A stretch of 37,277 nt of DNA from assembly GCA_024227755.1 (NCBI GenBank), contig JAAEUB010000461.1, forward strand, positions 1 through 37,277, in the 5' to 3' direction. The DNA is from Paracoccaceae bacterium. Its GTDB lineage: Bacteria > Pseudomonadota > Alphaproteobacteria > Rhodobacterales > Rhodobacteraceae. This document shows, piece after piece, positions 1 to 9,572 of the stretch (its first letter is position 1; each line of letters begins with the position of its first letter). The position numbers and the translations under genes are program-made. The notes under the pieces were generated by a model. That model was not told where the DNA came from. It saw only the letters and a program-made list of their open reading frames with translations, and did not search any database.

Positions 1-74
1 CACCGGGGCGAGACGGCCCTGCGGGCCTAACCTCAAGCGGTTGCTTTAGCAGCCTGAATCCTCTCCGGCCCGGC

Positions 75-947
75 TTATCCGCGCCCGCGCTTTTCAAACC
101 GCGCCAACATGGCGGAAAAGTCTCGGCCCTGGCCGTCCTCGTCTTCGACAAAGGTCGCATAAAGCTCGGTTGCGCGCGCACCCATCGGGGTGTCGGCGTC
201 AACGGCCTTGGCGGCCTGTTGGGACAGGCGCAAATCCTTGAGCATAAGGTCGGCGGCAAAACCCGGTTGATAGCCTGTGTCTGCCGGGCTCATCGGGCCC
301 ACACCCGGAGCCGGGCAATATGCGTTCATTGACCAGCTGTAACCGGATGAGGTTGAAACCACATCGAACATTTTCTGCCGGTCAAGTCCAAGTTTGTCAG
401 CCAAAGCAAAGGCTTCGCAGGTTGCAATCATCGTTGCGCCAAGGATCATGTTGTTGCAGATCTTGGCCGATTGGCCGGCGCCGGAGGGCCCGCAATGCAC
501 CGCCTTTTGCCCCATCACGTCAAAAAGCGGACTGACTTTGGAAAAACCCACATCTGAGCCACCCGCCATGAAGGTAAGCGTCCCGCCTGTTGCGCCGCCA
601 ACCCCGCCGGAAACCGGGGCGTCCACCGCCATTAGCCGCGATGCTACCGCTTGATCGGCGACGGCACGCGCACTTTCGACATCCACCGTCGAGCAATCGC
701 AAAAAACTGCACCCTGAGACATTGCCGGAATGATCTCATCGGCGACTTTGCGCAGAATATCCCCGTTGGGCAGCATGGTGATGACCACATCCGCGCCACT
801 TGCCGCGGCCCCGGCACTGGCTGCGGCGTCAACACCGGCGGGGCAGGGGGCGGTTAGGTCAAAACCAGTGACAACATGGCCCGCTGCGGCCAGATTGGCA
901 GCCATCGGCCCGCCCATGTTTCCCAGTCCAATAAAGCCGATATTCAT
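75..947 (-). CDS. mmsB: 3-hydroxyisobutyrate dehydrogenase
   Basis: N-terminal Rossmann motif MNIGFIGLGNMGGPMAANL, DAPVSGGVGGA and GQSAKICNNMILG motifs of the beta-hydroxyacid dehydrogenase family; adjacent to other valine catabolism genes. Confidence 0.93.
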   Translation of the reverse strand: MNIGFIGLGNMGGPMAANLAAAGHVVTGFDLTAPCPAGVDAAASAGAAASGADVVITMLPNGDILRKVADEIIPAMSQGAVFCDCSTVDVESARAVADQAVASRLMAVDAPVSGGVGGATGGTLTFMAGGSDVGFSKVSPLFDVMGQKAVHCGPSGAGQSAKICNNMILGATMIATCEAFALADKLGLDRQKMFDVVSTSSGYSWSMNAYCPAPGVGPMSPADTGYQPGFAADLMLKDLRLSQQAAKAVDADTPMGARATELYATFVEDEDGQGRDFSAMLARFEKRGRG

Positions 948-1999
948 ATCGCAGCCTCCCAGTTAATCTCATTCTCACCCAAAGGGGCCAGCATGGCCCG
1001 GGTTTCGTCCTGTGTGACTTCGCCCAATTGGTGTTTCCAGCGCGGATTGCGGTCTTTGTCGATGATAGCGGCGCGGATGCCCTCAAGGAAATCACCCTTA
1101 TCAAGCGAACGCCATGTAAAGCGGTATTCTTGCGACAATGCCTCACGGATCCCGGAATTATTTGCACGCAAAGCTGTCAGCATTTCGACGCAGCAGGCCA
1201 TAGACAGGGGCGAATTGCGCTCGAACTCTGCAAGGGCCGCGTTTTCTTCGTCTGGCGCTGAGCGCAGGGCCTCGATAATGGCATTATGTGTGTCGAGGGC
1301 GAAATACTGGTCTATCCATTGGCGATGGCTTTTTAGGGGCGCGTCGGGTGCTACCTCGCTAGAGGCGAAAATGCGCACCAGATCGGCGTCACCAGAGGCG
1401 CAAAGCTGATCGATCAGGGCAGGCCAGCGCCCGTAGCTGACGAAATGATCGGCAAAACCGGCATAAATCGCGTCGCCCGCAACCATGCGGTGCCCGGTTG
1501 TGCCCAGATATTCGCCAACATTTCCCGGCGCGCGGGCAAGCAGAAGCGATCCGCCAACATCAGGGACCAGCCCAATGCCGCATTCGGGCATGGCTATCTT
1601 GCTGGTTTCACAAACAATGCGGTGCGAACCGTGGCAGGACACACCAACGCCGCCGCCCATGGTGAAACCCTGCATGAAGGCGATATAGGGCTTGGGATAT
1701 TCGGCGATCTTGTCGTTCAGCCGGTATTCATCGGCCCAGAACCGGCGGCCATAATCGAAATCTCCGGCCATTCCGGTGTCATACATTTCCTGAATGTCGC
1801 CACCAGCGCAAAAGGCCTTGTCGCCATTGGCATCAATGATCACCAGTTTGACGGCATCATCCTCGCGCCAAGTGTCCAGTGCGGCCTCAATCTCCAGACA
1901 CATCTGATATGACAATGCATTCAGTGCCTTTGGCCTATTCAGGGTGATACGCCCGGCAAAGCCTTGTTTTTGGATGACAATATCTGACATCAGTTCCAC
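944..1999 (-). CDS. Enoyl-CoA hydratase/isomerase family protein, likely 3-hydroxyisobutyryl-CoA hydrolase
   Basis: Crotonase fold motifs (ITLNRPKALNALS, FCAGGDIQEMY, GGGVGVSCHGSHRIVCE, MPECGIGLVPDVGGS) typical of HIBCH; 4-bp overlap with mmsB. Confidence 0.9.
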   Translation of the reverse strand: MELMSDIVIQKQGFAGRITLNRPKALNALSYQMCLEIEAALDTWREDDAVKLVIIDANGDKAFCAGGDIQEMYDTGMAGDFDYGRRFWADEYRLNDKIAEYPKPYIAFMQGFTMGGGVGVSCHGSHRIVCETSKIAMPECGIGLVPDVGGSLLLARAPGNVGEYLGTTGHRMVAGDAIYAGFADHFVSYGRWPALIDQLCASGDADLVRIFASSEVAPDAPLKSHRQWIDQYFALDTHNAIIEALRSAPDEENAALAEFERNSPLSMACCVEMLTALRANNSGIREALSQEYRFTWRSLDKGDFLEGIRAAIIDKDRNPRWKHQLGEVTQDETRAMLAPLGENEINWEAAI

Positions 2000-3145
2000 C
2001 TACCCCCTGTCCGCCAGCATTTGGCGCGAGATGATAAGGCGCATTATTTCGTTCGTTCCTTCAAGGATCTGATGCACGCGCAGGTCGCGCACGATTTTCT
2101 CGATCCCGTAATCCGCCAGATAACCGTAACCCCCATGCAATTGCAGACAGCCATTGGCGACATCAAAAGCAGCATCTGTGACGTAAAGCTTGGCCATAGC
2201 GCAGAATTTTGAGGCGTCATAAGCGCCAGTGTCCAGTTTCCACGCGGCCTGCCTCAGGAAAGTGCGGGCCGATTGCAGGGCGACCTCCATTTCCGCAAGG
2301 CGAAATTGCAGCGCCTGAAACTGATCAATTGTGCGGCCAAAGGCCTTGCGCTCGCCCATATAATTCAGGGTCAGGTCCAAAGCATTTTGCGCCCCACCCA
2401 AAGCCGAAGCGGCGATGTTCAAACGCCCGCCATCCAGCCCGGCCATCGCATAAGTGAAACCTTTGCCTGTCTCGCCAACGATATTTTCCGCAGAAATGTT
2501 GCAATTGTCCAAGTTGACCTGAGAGGTTGGTTGCGCTTTCCAGCCCATTTTCCGCTCAAGCGCGCCAAAAGACAGCCCCGGCGTTCCGTCCTCGACTATC
2601 ATTGCCGAAATTCCCTTGGGACCTTCCGCGCCGGTTCGCGCCATGATTAGATAAGCATCGGAATAGCCGCCGCCCGAAATGAACGCCTTGCTACCGGTAA
2701 GACGAAAACCCTGGTCAGTTTCCTCGGCCCTGGTGCGCAGGGCAGCAGCGTCCGAGCCTGACCCCGGTTCAGTCAGGCAATATGAAAAGACTTTGTCCAT
2801 GGAACACAGGTCTGGCAGCCACTTTTGCTTTTGTGCCTCGGTGCCAAATTTGTCGATCATGCCGCCGACCATGTTATGGATCGACAGGAATGAACCAACT
2901 GCAGGACATGACATAGCTAGGGCTTCGAAAACCAATGTCGCATCAAGGCGCGTCAGGCCCGAGCCGCCGTATTTTTCATCGACATACAGCCCGCCAAAAC
3001 CAAGCTGAGCAATTTCACGCCACAGATCTTTCGGGATGGTGCCTTCAGCCTCCCAGTTTTGTGCATATGGTGCGATATTGTCCTGCCCGAAGGCGAAAGC
3101 CATGTCGAAAATCGCCTGCTGCTCTTCTGATAGTGCAAAATCCAT
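2000..3145 (-). CDS. Acyl-CoA dehydrogenase (isobutyryl-CoA dehydrogenase-like)
   Basis: MDFALSEEQQAIFDMAFAFG, CLTEPGSGSDAAALRTRAE, QLHGGYGYLADYGIEKIVRDLRVHQILEGTNEIMR; directly upstream of the HIBCH gene. Confidence 0.93.
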   Translation of the reverse strand: MDFALSEEQQAIFDMAFAFGQDNIAPYAQNWEAEGTIPKDLWREIAQLGFGGLYVDEKYGGSGLTRLDATLVFEALAMSCPAVGSFLSIHNMVGGMIDKFGTEAQKQKWLPDLCSMDKVFSYCLTEPGSGSDAAALRTRAEETDQGFRLTGSKAFISGGGYSDAYLIMARTGAEGPKGISAMIVEDGTPGLSFGALERKMGWKAQPTSQVNLDNCNISAENIVGETGKGFTYAMAGLDGGRLNIAASALGGAQNALDLTLNYMGERKAFGRTIDQFQALQFRLAEMEVALQSARTFLRQAAWKLDTGAYDASKFCAMAKLYVTDAAFDVANGCLQLHGGYGYLADYGIEKIVRDLRVHQILEGTNEIMRLIISRQMLADRG

Positions 3146-3160
3146 GATGTCCCCGTAAGT

Positions 3161-3182
3161 TAACTGAACACTCGTTTAGTTA
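3161..3182. promoter_or_regulatory. Inverted repeat TAACTGAAC-ACTC-GTTTAGTTA, candidate TetR-type operator
   Basis: 8 of 9 arm positions symmetric; lies 16 bp upstream of the acyl-CoA dehydrogenase start. Confidence 0.55.
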
Positions 3183-3232
3183 TTATTTGTTGCAGGAGTT
3201 TTGCAAGCCGGACGCCCCGTCACAAGTGGCCT

Positions 3233-4366
3233 TCACAGATCGGCATGAAATTCCTCGATCAAGTGGCGCACAACTGCTTTGAGGGCATTTTCGCGGCTGT
3301 CCCCGGCCTGAATGCCGTCCTCAAACGCCCGTCGCTGGCGGTCTGCCGAAGTGCCGCTGACGACTATGGCGCGGGCGGCTTCGACCTCCTTGATGCAGCC
3401 CAAAACTTCTGCATCCTCGCGAACAAGATCAACCAATTCCTCTAAAAGATAAGCGAAATCAACCAGTTCCTTTTTGCCGAAATCAATCAGGCCGCCGCTT
3501 ACCCCGTAGCGTTGGGCGCGCCAGCGGTTTTCGGCGGTCAGGAAATTGTCGTAAATCCTCCAGCGCTGGTTCGCTGCTTTCAATCGCCATAAGCGCCGTG
3601 TGATCGACTGGATCAGGGCCGCAAGGCTTAGGGTCGTTTCCATCCGTGGCGAGACATCGCAAATCCGCGCCTCGATTGTGGGAAACTTGGCCGAGGGGCG
3701 TAAATCCCACCAGATTTTTGAGCTGTCCTCGATTATTCCAAGGTCGATGATCGCCTGAACCGAGCGTTCGTACTCAGCCCAACCAGAAAAGCGCGGCGGT
3801 AGTCCGGTGCGTGGCAGGTTGTCAAAAATCGTCAGGCGATAGGATGCCAGCCCGGTATCGTCACCCTGCCAATAGGGGCTTGATGCCGAAAGCGCCAGGA
3901 GGTGCGGCAGGAAATAGGTAAGCTGATTGATGATATCGATGCGACTTTCACGATCCGGAAGGCCCACATGCACATGCATGCCGCAAATCAGCATTCGCCG
4001 CACAACCCCACCCAGATCACGCTTGAGGTCATTGTAGCGTTCCTTATCGGTGTGGTGCTGTTTTTTCCAATCGGCAAAGGGATGGCACGAGGCAGCGATC
4101 GGCGCGAGGCCGTATTTGCCCGCATGTCTGGCGACGCTGGAGCGCAGGCGTTTAAGGTCCTCGCGCGCCTCGGAAATGCTTGCGCAGACCTTCGTGCCAA
4201 TTTCGATCTGGCATTGCAAAAACTCTGGGCTGACCTGGCCTTCAAGTTCGGCGGTGCAATCGCGCATCAAGGCGTCGGGTGCCTCGGCCAGTTCAAGGCT
4301 TTCGATATCCACCAGCAGGTATTCTTCTTCTATGCCGATGGTGAAGGGTGGTTCTGCGCTTGCCAT
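3233..4366 (-). CDS. Carboxylate-amine ligase, YbdK/GCS2 family
   Basis: [58 protein letters not shown] motifs; start moved from the ORF track start to MASAEPPF. Confidence 0.88.
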   Translation of the reverse strand: MASAEPPFTIGIEEEYLLVDIESLELAEAPDALMRDCTAELEGQVSPEFLQCQIEIGTKVCASISEAREDLKRLRSSVARHAGKYGLAPIAASCHPFADWKKQHHTDKERYNDLKRDLGGVVRRMLICGMHVHVGLPDRESRIDIINQLTYFLPHLLALSASSPYWQGDDTGLASYRLTIFDNLPRTGLPPRFSGWAEYERSVQAIIDLGIIEDSSKIWWDLRPSAKFPTIEARICDVSPRMETTLSLAALIQSITRRLWRLKAANQRWRIYDNFLTAENRWRAQRYGVSGGLIDFGKKELVDFAYLLEELVDLVREDAEVLGCIKEVEAARAIVVSGTSADRQRRAFEDGIQAGDSRENALKAVVRHLIEEFHADL

Positions 4367-4533
4367 TTCTGTTCCCCAGTTTGTTATATTAACAAGTTTG
4401 CAGGGATTTTTCGCTACGGCAAGTGTTAAGCCGCCGATGCGGGGTTCTGCGGGCCACACTTATTGTGAGAATGCAGGGTTTTTGCTAGTCTGCCGCCACG
4501 GATACATTCTTATAAAAAAAAAGGAGCGTCGCC

Positions 4534-4857
4534 ATGCGCGGTATATTGAGAGCAGCTTTCGTGGCTTCCACGGTTGGTTTAACAGGCCTTGCAGTGCCGG
4601 CTCAGGCCCAGGAAGGGGCTTGGTCCCTGTGTGAAGGCCCCGGGTGGAATGCACAATTTGGCTATGACAGCATCCTGGCCACAGTCGCAGATATGGCCAA
4701 GTACGGGCAAGGAGACGGGGTTAGCTGCAGACCGATGGGTAATGATTTTGAAAATGCTCAAACCCATGTCTGCAACCTGTTTCTGAACCAAAACGGTAAA
4801 AAATGGGGAGTGTCCAAGGCTGGTACGGGTGAGTTGACCCCATTGAATTGTGGTTAA
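4534..4857 (+). CDS. Small secreted protein of unknown function with four cysteines in the mature part
   Basis: AAAAAAAAAGGAG ribosome-binding region upstream, signal peptide MRGILRAAFVASTVGLTGLAVPAQAQ, terminator downstream. Confidence 0.75.
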   Translation: MRGILRAAFVASTVGLTGLAVPAQAQEGAWSLCEGPGWNAQFGYDSILATVADMAKYGQGDGVSCRPMGNDFENAQTHVCNLFLNQNGKKWGVSKAGTGELTPLNCG

Positions 4858-4870
4858 GTTGACGAGGTAA

Positions 4871-4896
4871 GGGCGCGGATATACCGCGCCCTTTTT
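4871..4896 (+). terminator. Rho-independent terminator
   Basis: GGGCGCGG-ATATA-CCGCGCCC followed by TTTTT, just after the ORF ending at 4857. Confidence 0.88.
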
Positions 4897-4914
4897 GTCT
4901 TAAAGTATTGATGT

Positions 4915-6414
4915 CTAATCGATCGCCTTGAAGTGGAACTCGCCACCTTCCCTTATCCCTGACGGCCAGCGTGAGGTCACGGTCTTGGTGCGGGTGAAGA
5001 ATTTGAACGCATCGGGTCCGTGCTGGTTCAGGTCACCAAACGCCGATTTTTTCCAGCCACCAAAGGTGTGATAGGCCAGCGGCACCGGGATGGGTACGTT
5101 GATCCCAACCATGCCAACATTGATCCGGCTGGCGAAATCGCGCGCGGTGTCGCCGTCACGGGTGAATATGGCAACGCCGTTGCCGTATTCGTGGTCCATC
5201 GCCATGCCGATGGCTTCCTCGTAAGACTGAGCGCGCACGGTGGACAGGACCGGGCCGAAAATCTCGGTCTTGTAGATGTCCATGTCGGTGGTAACTTTAT
5301 CGAACAGGTGCGGACCGACAAAATAGCCATCCTCATAGCCCTGCAGTTTGAAGTCGCGGTTATCGACGACAAGATCGGCACCCTGATCGACACCTGAATT
5401 GATCAGACGCAGGATGTTTTCCTTGGCAGCCGCGGTCACAACAGGGCCGTAATCCACATCATTGCCGCCAGTATATGGGGCCACCCGCAGTTTTTCGATA
5501 CGTGGCACCAGTTTTTCGATCAGGCGGTCGGCGGTTTCGTCACCCACGGGTACAGCGACCGAGATCGCCATGCAGCGTTCGCCAGCAGCACCGAACCCGG
5601 CACCAACCAGCGCGTCTGCGGCTTGGTCCATGTCAGCGTCGGGCATTACGATCATGTGGTTCTTGGCACCACCAAAGCACTGAGCGCGCTTGTCGTTGGC
5701 GGTGGCGCGGCTGTAGATATAGCGCGCGATCGGGGTCGAGCCGACAAAGCCAACGGCCTGAATATCTTCGTTGTCCAAAAGGGCGTCGACGGCTTCCTTG
5801 TCGCCGTTAACCACTTGCAGGATACCCTCGGGCAGGCCGGCCTCAAGGAACAATTCCGCCAGCATCATCGGCACGGACGGGTCACGCTCGCTGGGCTTCA
5901 TGATCACGGCGTTGCCGCATGCCAGCGACGGGCCAACCTGCCACAGCGGGATCATCGCCGGGAAGTTGAACGGCGCGATTGCGGCGGTAACGCCAAGGGA
6001 TTGGCGCATGGAGTACATGTCGATGCCGGGGCCAGCTGCGTCGGTATACTCACCTTTCAGCATTTCGGCTGCACCAATGCAGTATTCGATGACCTCAAGG
6101 CCGCGCTGCACGTCGCCTTTGGCATCGGGCAGGGTTTTGCCGTGTTCGCGGCTAAGCGCCTCGGCCAGCTTGTCCATGTCGCGGTTCAGAAGATGTACCA
6201 TCGCCATCATCACACGCCCACGACGCTGCGGGTTCATCGCAGCCCATGCAGGTTGCGCCGCGGCGGCTTTGGCAATGGCGTCATCAACCTCGGCGGTTGA
6301 GGCAAGGGCAACCTTGCCCTGCACTTCGCCAGTGGCCGGGTTCATGATATCCGCAACACGCCCCGAGGCACCCGGTTGGTGCACGCCGTTCACATAATGA
6401 CCGATTTCATACAT
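4915..6414 (-). CDS. mmsA: CoA-acylating methylmalonate-semialdehyde dehydrogenase
   Basis: MYEIGHYVNGVHQPG start; FNFPAMIPLWQ, GFVGSTPIARYIY, GAAGERCMAISVAV (catalytic Cys), EIFGPVLS; the ORF track start at 6975 is over-extended. Confidence 0.93.
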   Translation of the reverse strand: MYEIGHYVNGVHQPGASGRVADIMNPATGEVQGKVALASTAEVDDAIAKAAAAQPAWAAMNPQRRGRVMMAMVHLLNRDMDKLAEALSREHGKTLPDAKGDVQRGLEVIEYCIGAAEMLKGEYTDAAGPGIDMYSMRQSLGVTAAIAPFNFPAMIPLWQVGPSLACGNAVIMKPSERDPSVPMMLAELFLEAGLPEGILQVVNGDKEAVDALLDNEDIQAVGFVGSTPIARYIYSRATANDKRAQCFGGAKNHMIVMPDADMDQAADALVGAGFGAAGERCMAISVAVPVGDETADRLIEKLVPRIEKLRVAPYTGGNDVDYGPVVTAAAKENILRLINSGVDQGADLVVDNRDFKLQGYEDGYFVGPHLFDKVTTDMDIYKTEIFGPVLSTVRAQSYEEAIGMAMDHEYGNGVAIFTRDGDTARDFASRINVGMVGINVPIPVPLAYHTFGGWKKSAFGDLNQHGPDAFKFFTRTKTVTSRWPSGIREGGEFHFKAID

Positions 6415-6514
6415 ATTTCTTCTCCTCATCAGGTTCCGGTGCAGGATAGACTTGCAATTTTGCCAAGAAAAGCCCCAGTATCTCAAAAAGGTTTTGCAAA
6501 AATAGGGGTACGAT

Positions 6515-7420
6515 GTGCCGGATTGGGACGATTTCAGAGTGTTTTTGGCGGTGGCGCGCGGCGAAAGCCTTTCGGCAGCCGGGCGGGTGCTTAAACGGGA
6601 CGCGGCCACGGTGGGGCGCCATATGGCGCGGCTTGAGGAAGCTGTGGGCCTGCCGCTTTTTACCAAGTCGCCGCAGGGATATGCCCTGACGGAAGCGGGC
6701 GCACGCCTTTTGGGACACGCCGAGCGCGCCGAACAAGCAGTGGCCGAGGGGGTGGATGCGCTTGCGGGCGAGGGCGGGCAATTGTCAGGGCAAGTGCGCA
6801 TCGGCGCCACTGATGGCTGCGCCTCATTCGTATTGCCGCAGGTCTGTGCTGCAATCACCGCGCGCCATCCCGGGCTGGAATTGCAGGTGGTCGCCTTGCC
6901 AAGGGTGATTAACCTTTCCAAACGCGAGGCGGATATGGCAATTTCCGTGTCGCCACCGCAAACCGGGCGTGTCACCGTACAAAAGATTACCGACTACCAC
7001 CTGCATTTTGCGGCCTCCAGGACATATCTGGAACGCCACGGCGAAATTCGTGACCTTGCGGCGCTCGCCGGGCACAGGCTTGTGGGATATATTCAGGACA
7101 TGATCAGCTATCCCGAGCTGGATTTTCTGACCGGGCTGGGGATAGAGCATGTGGCCTTAGCCTCAAACCTTGTGGCGGTTCAACTGGGATTTGTGCGCCA
7201 TGGCGGCGGGGTTGGGGTGACGCATGATTTCATCATGCCTTTCGCGCCGGAACTCAGGCAGGTTCTGACCGATGAGGTGTCACTTACCCGCTCGTTCTAT
7301 CTGGTGCGCCACGCGGCTGATACCAAGGTGGCAAGGTTAACGCGTGTGGCCGAGGAAGTGACTCGCGGGATTGCGCAGGAAGTGGCTCGGTTGGAAGGCC
7401 AAATACGACCCGACCCTTGA
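6515..7420 (+). CDS. LysR family transcriptional regulator
   Basis: N-terminal wHTH (DWDDFRVFLAVARGESLSAAGRVLKRDAATVGRHMARLEEAVGLPLF) and substrate-binding domain; GTG start; divergent from mmsA. Confidence 0.88.
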   Translation: MPDWDDFRVFLAVARGESLSAAGRVLKRDAATVGRHMARLEEAVGLPLFTKSPQGYALTEAGARLLGHAERAEQAVAEGVDALAGEGGQLSGQVRIGATDGCASFVLPQVCAAITARHPGLELQVVALPRVINLSKREADMAISVSPPQTGRVTVQKITDYHLHFAASRTYLERHGEIRDLAALAGHRLVGYIQDMISYPELDFLTGLGIEHVALASNLVAVQLGFVRHGGGVGVTHDFIMPFAPELRQVLTDEVSLTRSFYLVRHAADTKVARLTRVAEEVTRGIAQEVARLEGQIRPDP

Positions 7421-7477
7421 CAGAATGTCGCAGCTTGCGCGAGGCTGGTGGCAGATATTCCACCTATGGAGGGTCCC

Positions 7478-7912
7478 ATGCTAGTTCACCAGATACTCAA
7501 AATGAAAGCCAGTTCGGCAGTTCTTACAATCGCCCCCGGCGCATCCGTGGCCGACGCGGCTGGGATTTTGTCCTCGAAACGTATCGGAGCCCTGATCGTT
7601 TCTCAGGACGGGACCGTTCCGGTCGGCATTTTGTCTGAGCGCGATATTGTCCGCGAACTTGGGCGGCGCGGGCCTGCCTGTATGTCAGATAAGGTTGATG
7701 ACCTGATGACCGGCGATCTGGTCAGTTGCGAGGGCGATTGCACCACTGATGAGGTGCTGACGCGCATGACCGAAGGCCGTTTTCGCCATATGCCGGTGAT
7801 GGAAGCCGACAAAATGATCGGGCTGATTTCGATCGGTGACGTGGTCAAGGCGCGGCTGGAGGAACTGGCCAGCGAAAACGATGCATTGCAAGGTATGATT
7901 ATGGGCCACTAA
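7478..7912 (+). CDS. CBS domain protein
   Basis: Two CBS motifs (SSKRIGALIVSQDGTVPVGILSERDIVREL; RFRHMPVMEADKMIGLISIGDVVK); start chosen at MLVHQILKMK. Confidence 0.88.
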   Translation: MLVHQILKMKASSAVLTIAPGASVADAAGILSSKRIGALIVSQDGTVPVGILSERDIVRELGRRGPACMSDKVDDLMTGDLVSCEGDCTTDEVLTRMTEGRFRHMPVMEADKMIGLISIGDVVKARLEELASENDALQGMIMGH

Positions 7913-8002
7913 GGTCGGCAATGTTTTTGCCGCAGCGCAGAAAAACCTTGCAATAAGGGGCATAAAAATGCCAGCGTAACGCTCGAAATTGGAGGGCATT
8001 TT

Positions 8003-8494
8003 ATGCGCATCGGCCTGTATCCCGGCACTTTTGACCCGATTACTCTGGGTCACACCGATATCATCAAACGCGCCTGCGCGTTGGTTGACCGACTGGTGAT
8101 CGGCGTCGCGATCAACCGCGATAAGGGGCCGCTTTTTGATCTTGAAGAGCGCGTGGCGATGGTTGAAGCAGAATGCGCCGGGCTGGGTGATGAAACCGGG
8201 ACCGAGATTATTATCCATCCGTTTGAGAACCTTCTGATCGATTGTGCCCATGACGTGGGCGCGCAGATCATCGTTCGCGGGCTGCGTGCTGTCGCTGATT
8301 TTGAGTATGAATATCAGATGGTTGGCATGAATAGAGCAATGGATTCCTCGGTCGAGACCGTGTTTTTGATGGCCGAAGCACGCTATCAGTCCATCGCCTC
8401 AAAACTGGTCAAAGAAATTGCCCGGCTACGCGGGGATGTGTCGTGTTTCGTACCCGAGGCGGTTGAAGCCGCACTTTTGGAAAAACTGCGCTAA
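8003..8494 (+). CDS. coaD: Pantetheine-phosphate adenylyltransferase
   Basis: MRIGLYPGTFDPITLGHTDIIKRA, RGLRAVADFEYEYQMVGMNR, YQSIASKLVKEIARLRGDVS. Confidence 0.96.
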   Translation: MRIGLYPGTFDPITLGHTDIIKRACALVDRLVIGVAINRDKGPLFDLEERVAMVEAECAGLGDETGTEIIIHPFENLLIDCAHDVGAQIIVRGLRAVADFEYEYQMVGMNRAMDSSVETVFLMAEARYQSIASKLVKEIARLRGDVSCFVPEAVEAALLEKLR

Positions 8495-9375
8495 AGCGCC
8501 AGGACTGTCGGGCCCATTTGCAATGGTGTCGCCCCGGTGCCCAGTTTGAACCGTGCCAGACCCGGCGCGTTTTCAGTGTCAATCGCACCAAGATCGACCC
8601 GTGTCAGACCTTCTTTGGTAAAGTCCTGAAAGGCGTGCCACAAAAGCAGACGTGCGGCCGCAGTTGCGCGGCCTCGCTTGCTGCTATGGGCAATATGATA
8701 TGTGGCGGTGTTGCCGTGGCGCAAAAACAGGGCGCGGGCGGTGATTTGACCGGCCTCATAGGCCGTGAACAGACGCAAATCCTCGGGTGCCAACCTTTGC
8801 CATTCAAGGCTGAAGGCGGCGGGCAGGGCGCGGTAGGATTTTGCCCTTTGCTGTTGTGCGTCATCTGTAAGAACGTCGCGCAAAGCCTGTGGGCTGCATC
8901 TGTTATGGCACACCTCAAGATCGAAATTACCAGAGTTATTCAAAGCGTTACGCCACTTTGCATGCAGATCCCCGGGCGCGACAGGCAAGTCACACAGGGC
9001 AAGGGTTGCAGGGGTAAGCAACGCGATCAAACGTCGCGAAGCGACTTTTTGGGTCAGGGTCATCAACTGGATGCGCGGGCGCGATATCGGCAGGGTGCGG
9101 CGGATAAGGGCAAGGGCCGCTACCCGGTCGCACGCGCCCAGCCAAAGTGGACCACTTGAGGCCAGTGAGACGTTTAACATCCCCGCCAGACGGCGGCAGA
9201 TACACTGGCAAAGCGCAACGGGTTGGCCGTTTTCCCAGATCATCGCACGATGTACGATACCGCCAAGGGCCTGATGCACCGCACCATATGCCCAACGTTG
9301 CTGCATCTGTGCGCGGGCATTATCTGCCAAAGCCTGCCATTCGGCCCGAGATGTCTGATTCCAGAAAACTTCCAT
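8491..9375 (-). CDS. FemAB/GNAT-like acyltransferase domain protein
   Basis: Overall FemAB/GNAT pattern (QRWAYGAVHQALGG..., ARALFLRHGNTATYHIAHSS, RVDLGAIDTENAPGLARFKLGTGATP); 4-bp convergent overlap with coaD. Confidence 0.7.
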   Translation of the reverse strand: MEVFWNQTSRAEWQALADNARAQMQQRWAYGAVHQALGGIVHRAMIWENGQPVALCQCICRRLAGMLNVSLASSGPLWLGACDRVAALALIRRTLPISRPRIQLMTLTQKVASRRLIALLTPATLALCDLPVAPGDLHAKWRNALNNSGNFDLEVCHNRCSPQALRDVLTDDAQQQRAKSYRALPAAFSLEWQRLAPEDLRLFTAYEAGQITARALFLRHGNTATYHIAHSSKRGRATAAARLLLWHAFQDFTKEGLTRVDLGAIDTENAPGLARFKLGTGATPLQMGPTVLAL

Positions 9376-9431
9376 GTTCCTGTTAAGACATTAAAAACCT
9401 AATTCATGGTTAATGCCGTCAGGAGAATTTT

Positions 9432-9572
9432 GTGAAAAGACGATTTAATAGGGTTTCAGGCGTCAACGCCCCGCCGCCGCGGCCGGATTGGCGCGGGTTC
9501 GTGATTGTTGGTCTGCTTTTGAGCGTTCCGGCCGCACTGGTCGGTTTCAGCGTCGATTTTCTGATGCGCTAG
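9432..9572 (+). CDS. Small single-TM membrane protein (46 aa), hypothetical; not in the supplied ORF track
   Basis: GTG start with AGGAG at 9421-9425; translation VKRRFNRVSGVNAPPPRPDWRGFVIVGLLLSVPAALVGFSVDFLMR; stop overlaps the gap stop on the other strand. Confidence 0.6.
   Translation: MKRRFNRVSGVNAPPPRPDWRGFVIVGLLLSVPAALVGFSVDFLMR

Noticed and set aside
5623-6300. 225-aa + strand ORF over mmsA
   Set aside because: Antisense shadow of a clear aldehyde dehydrogenase
6415-6975. N-terminal 187-aa extension of the mmsA ORF
   Set aside because: Lies across the divergent promoter and the LysR gene; family start is MYEIGHYVNG at 6414
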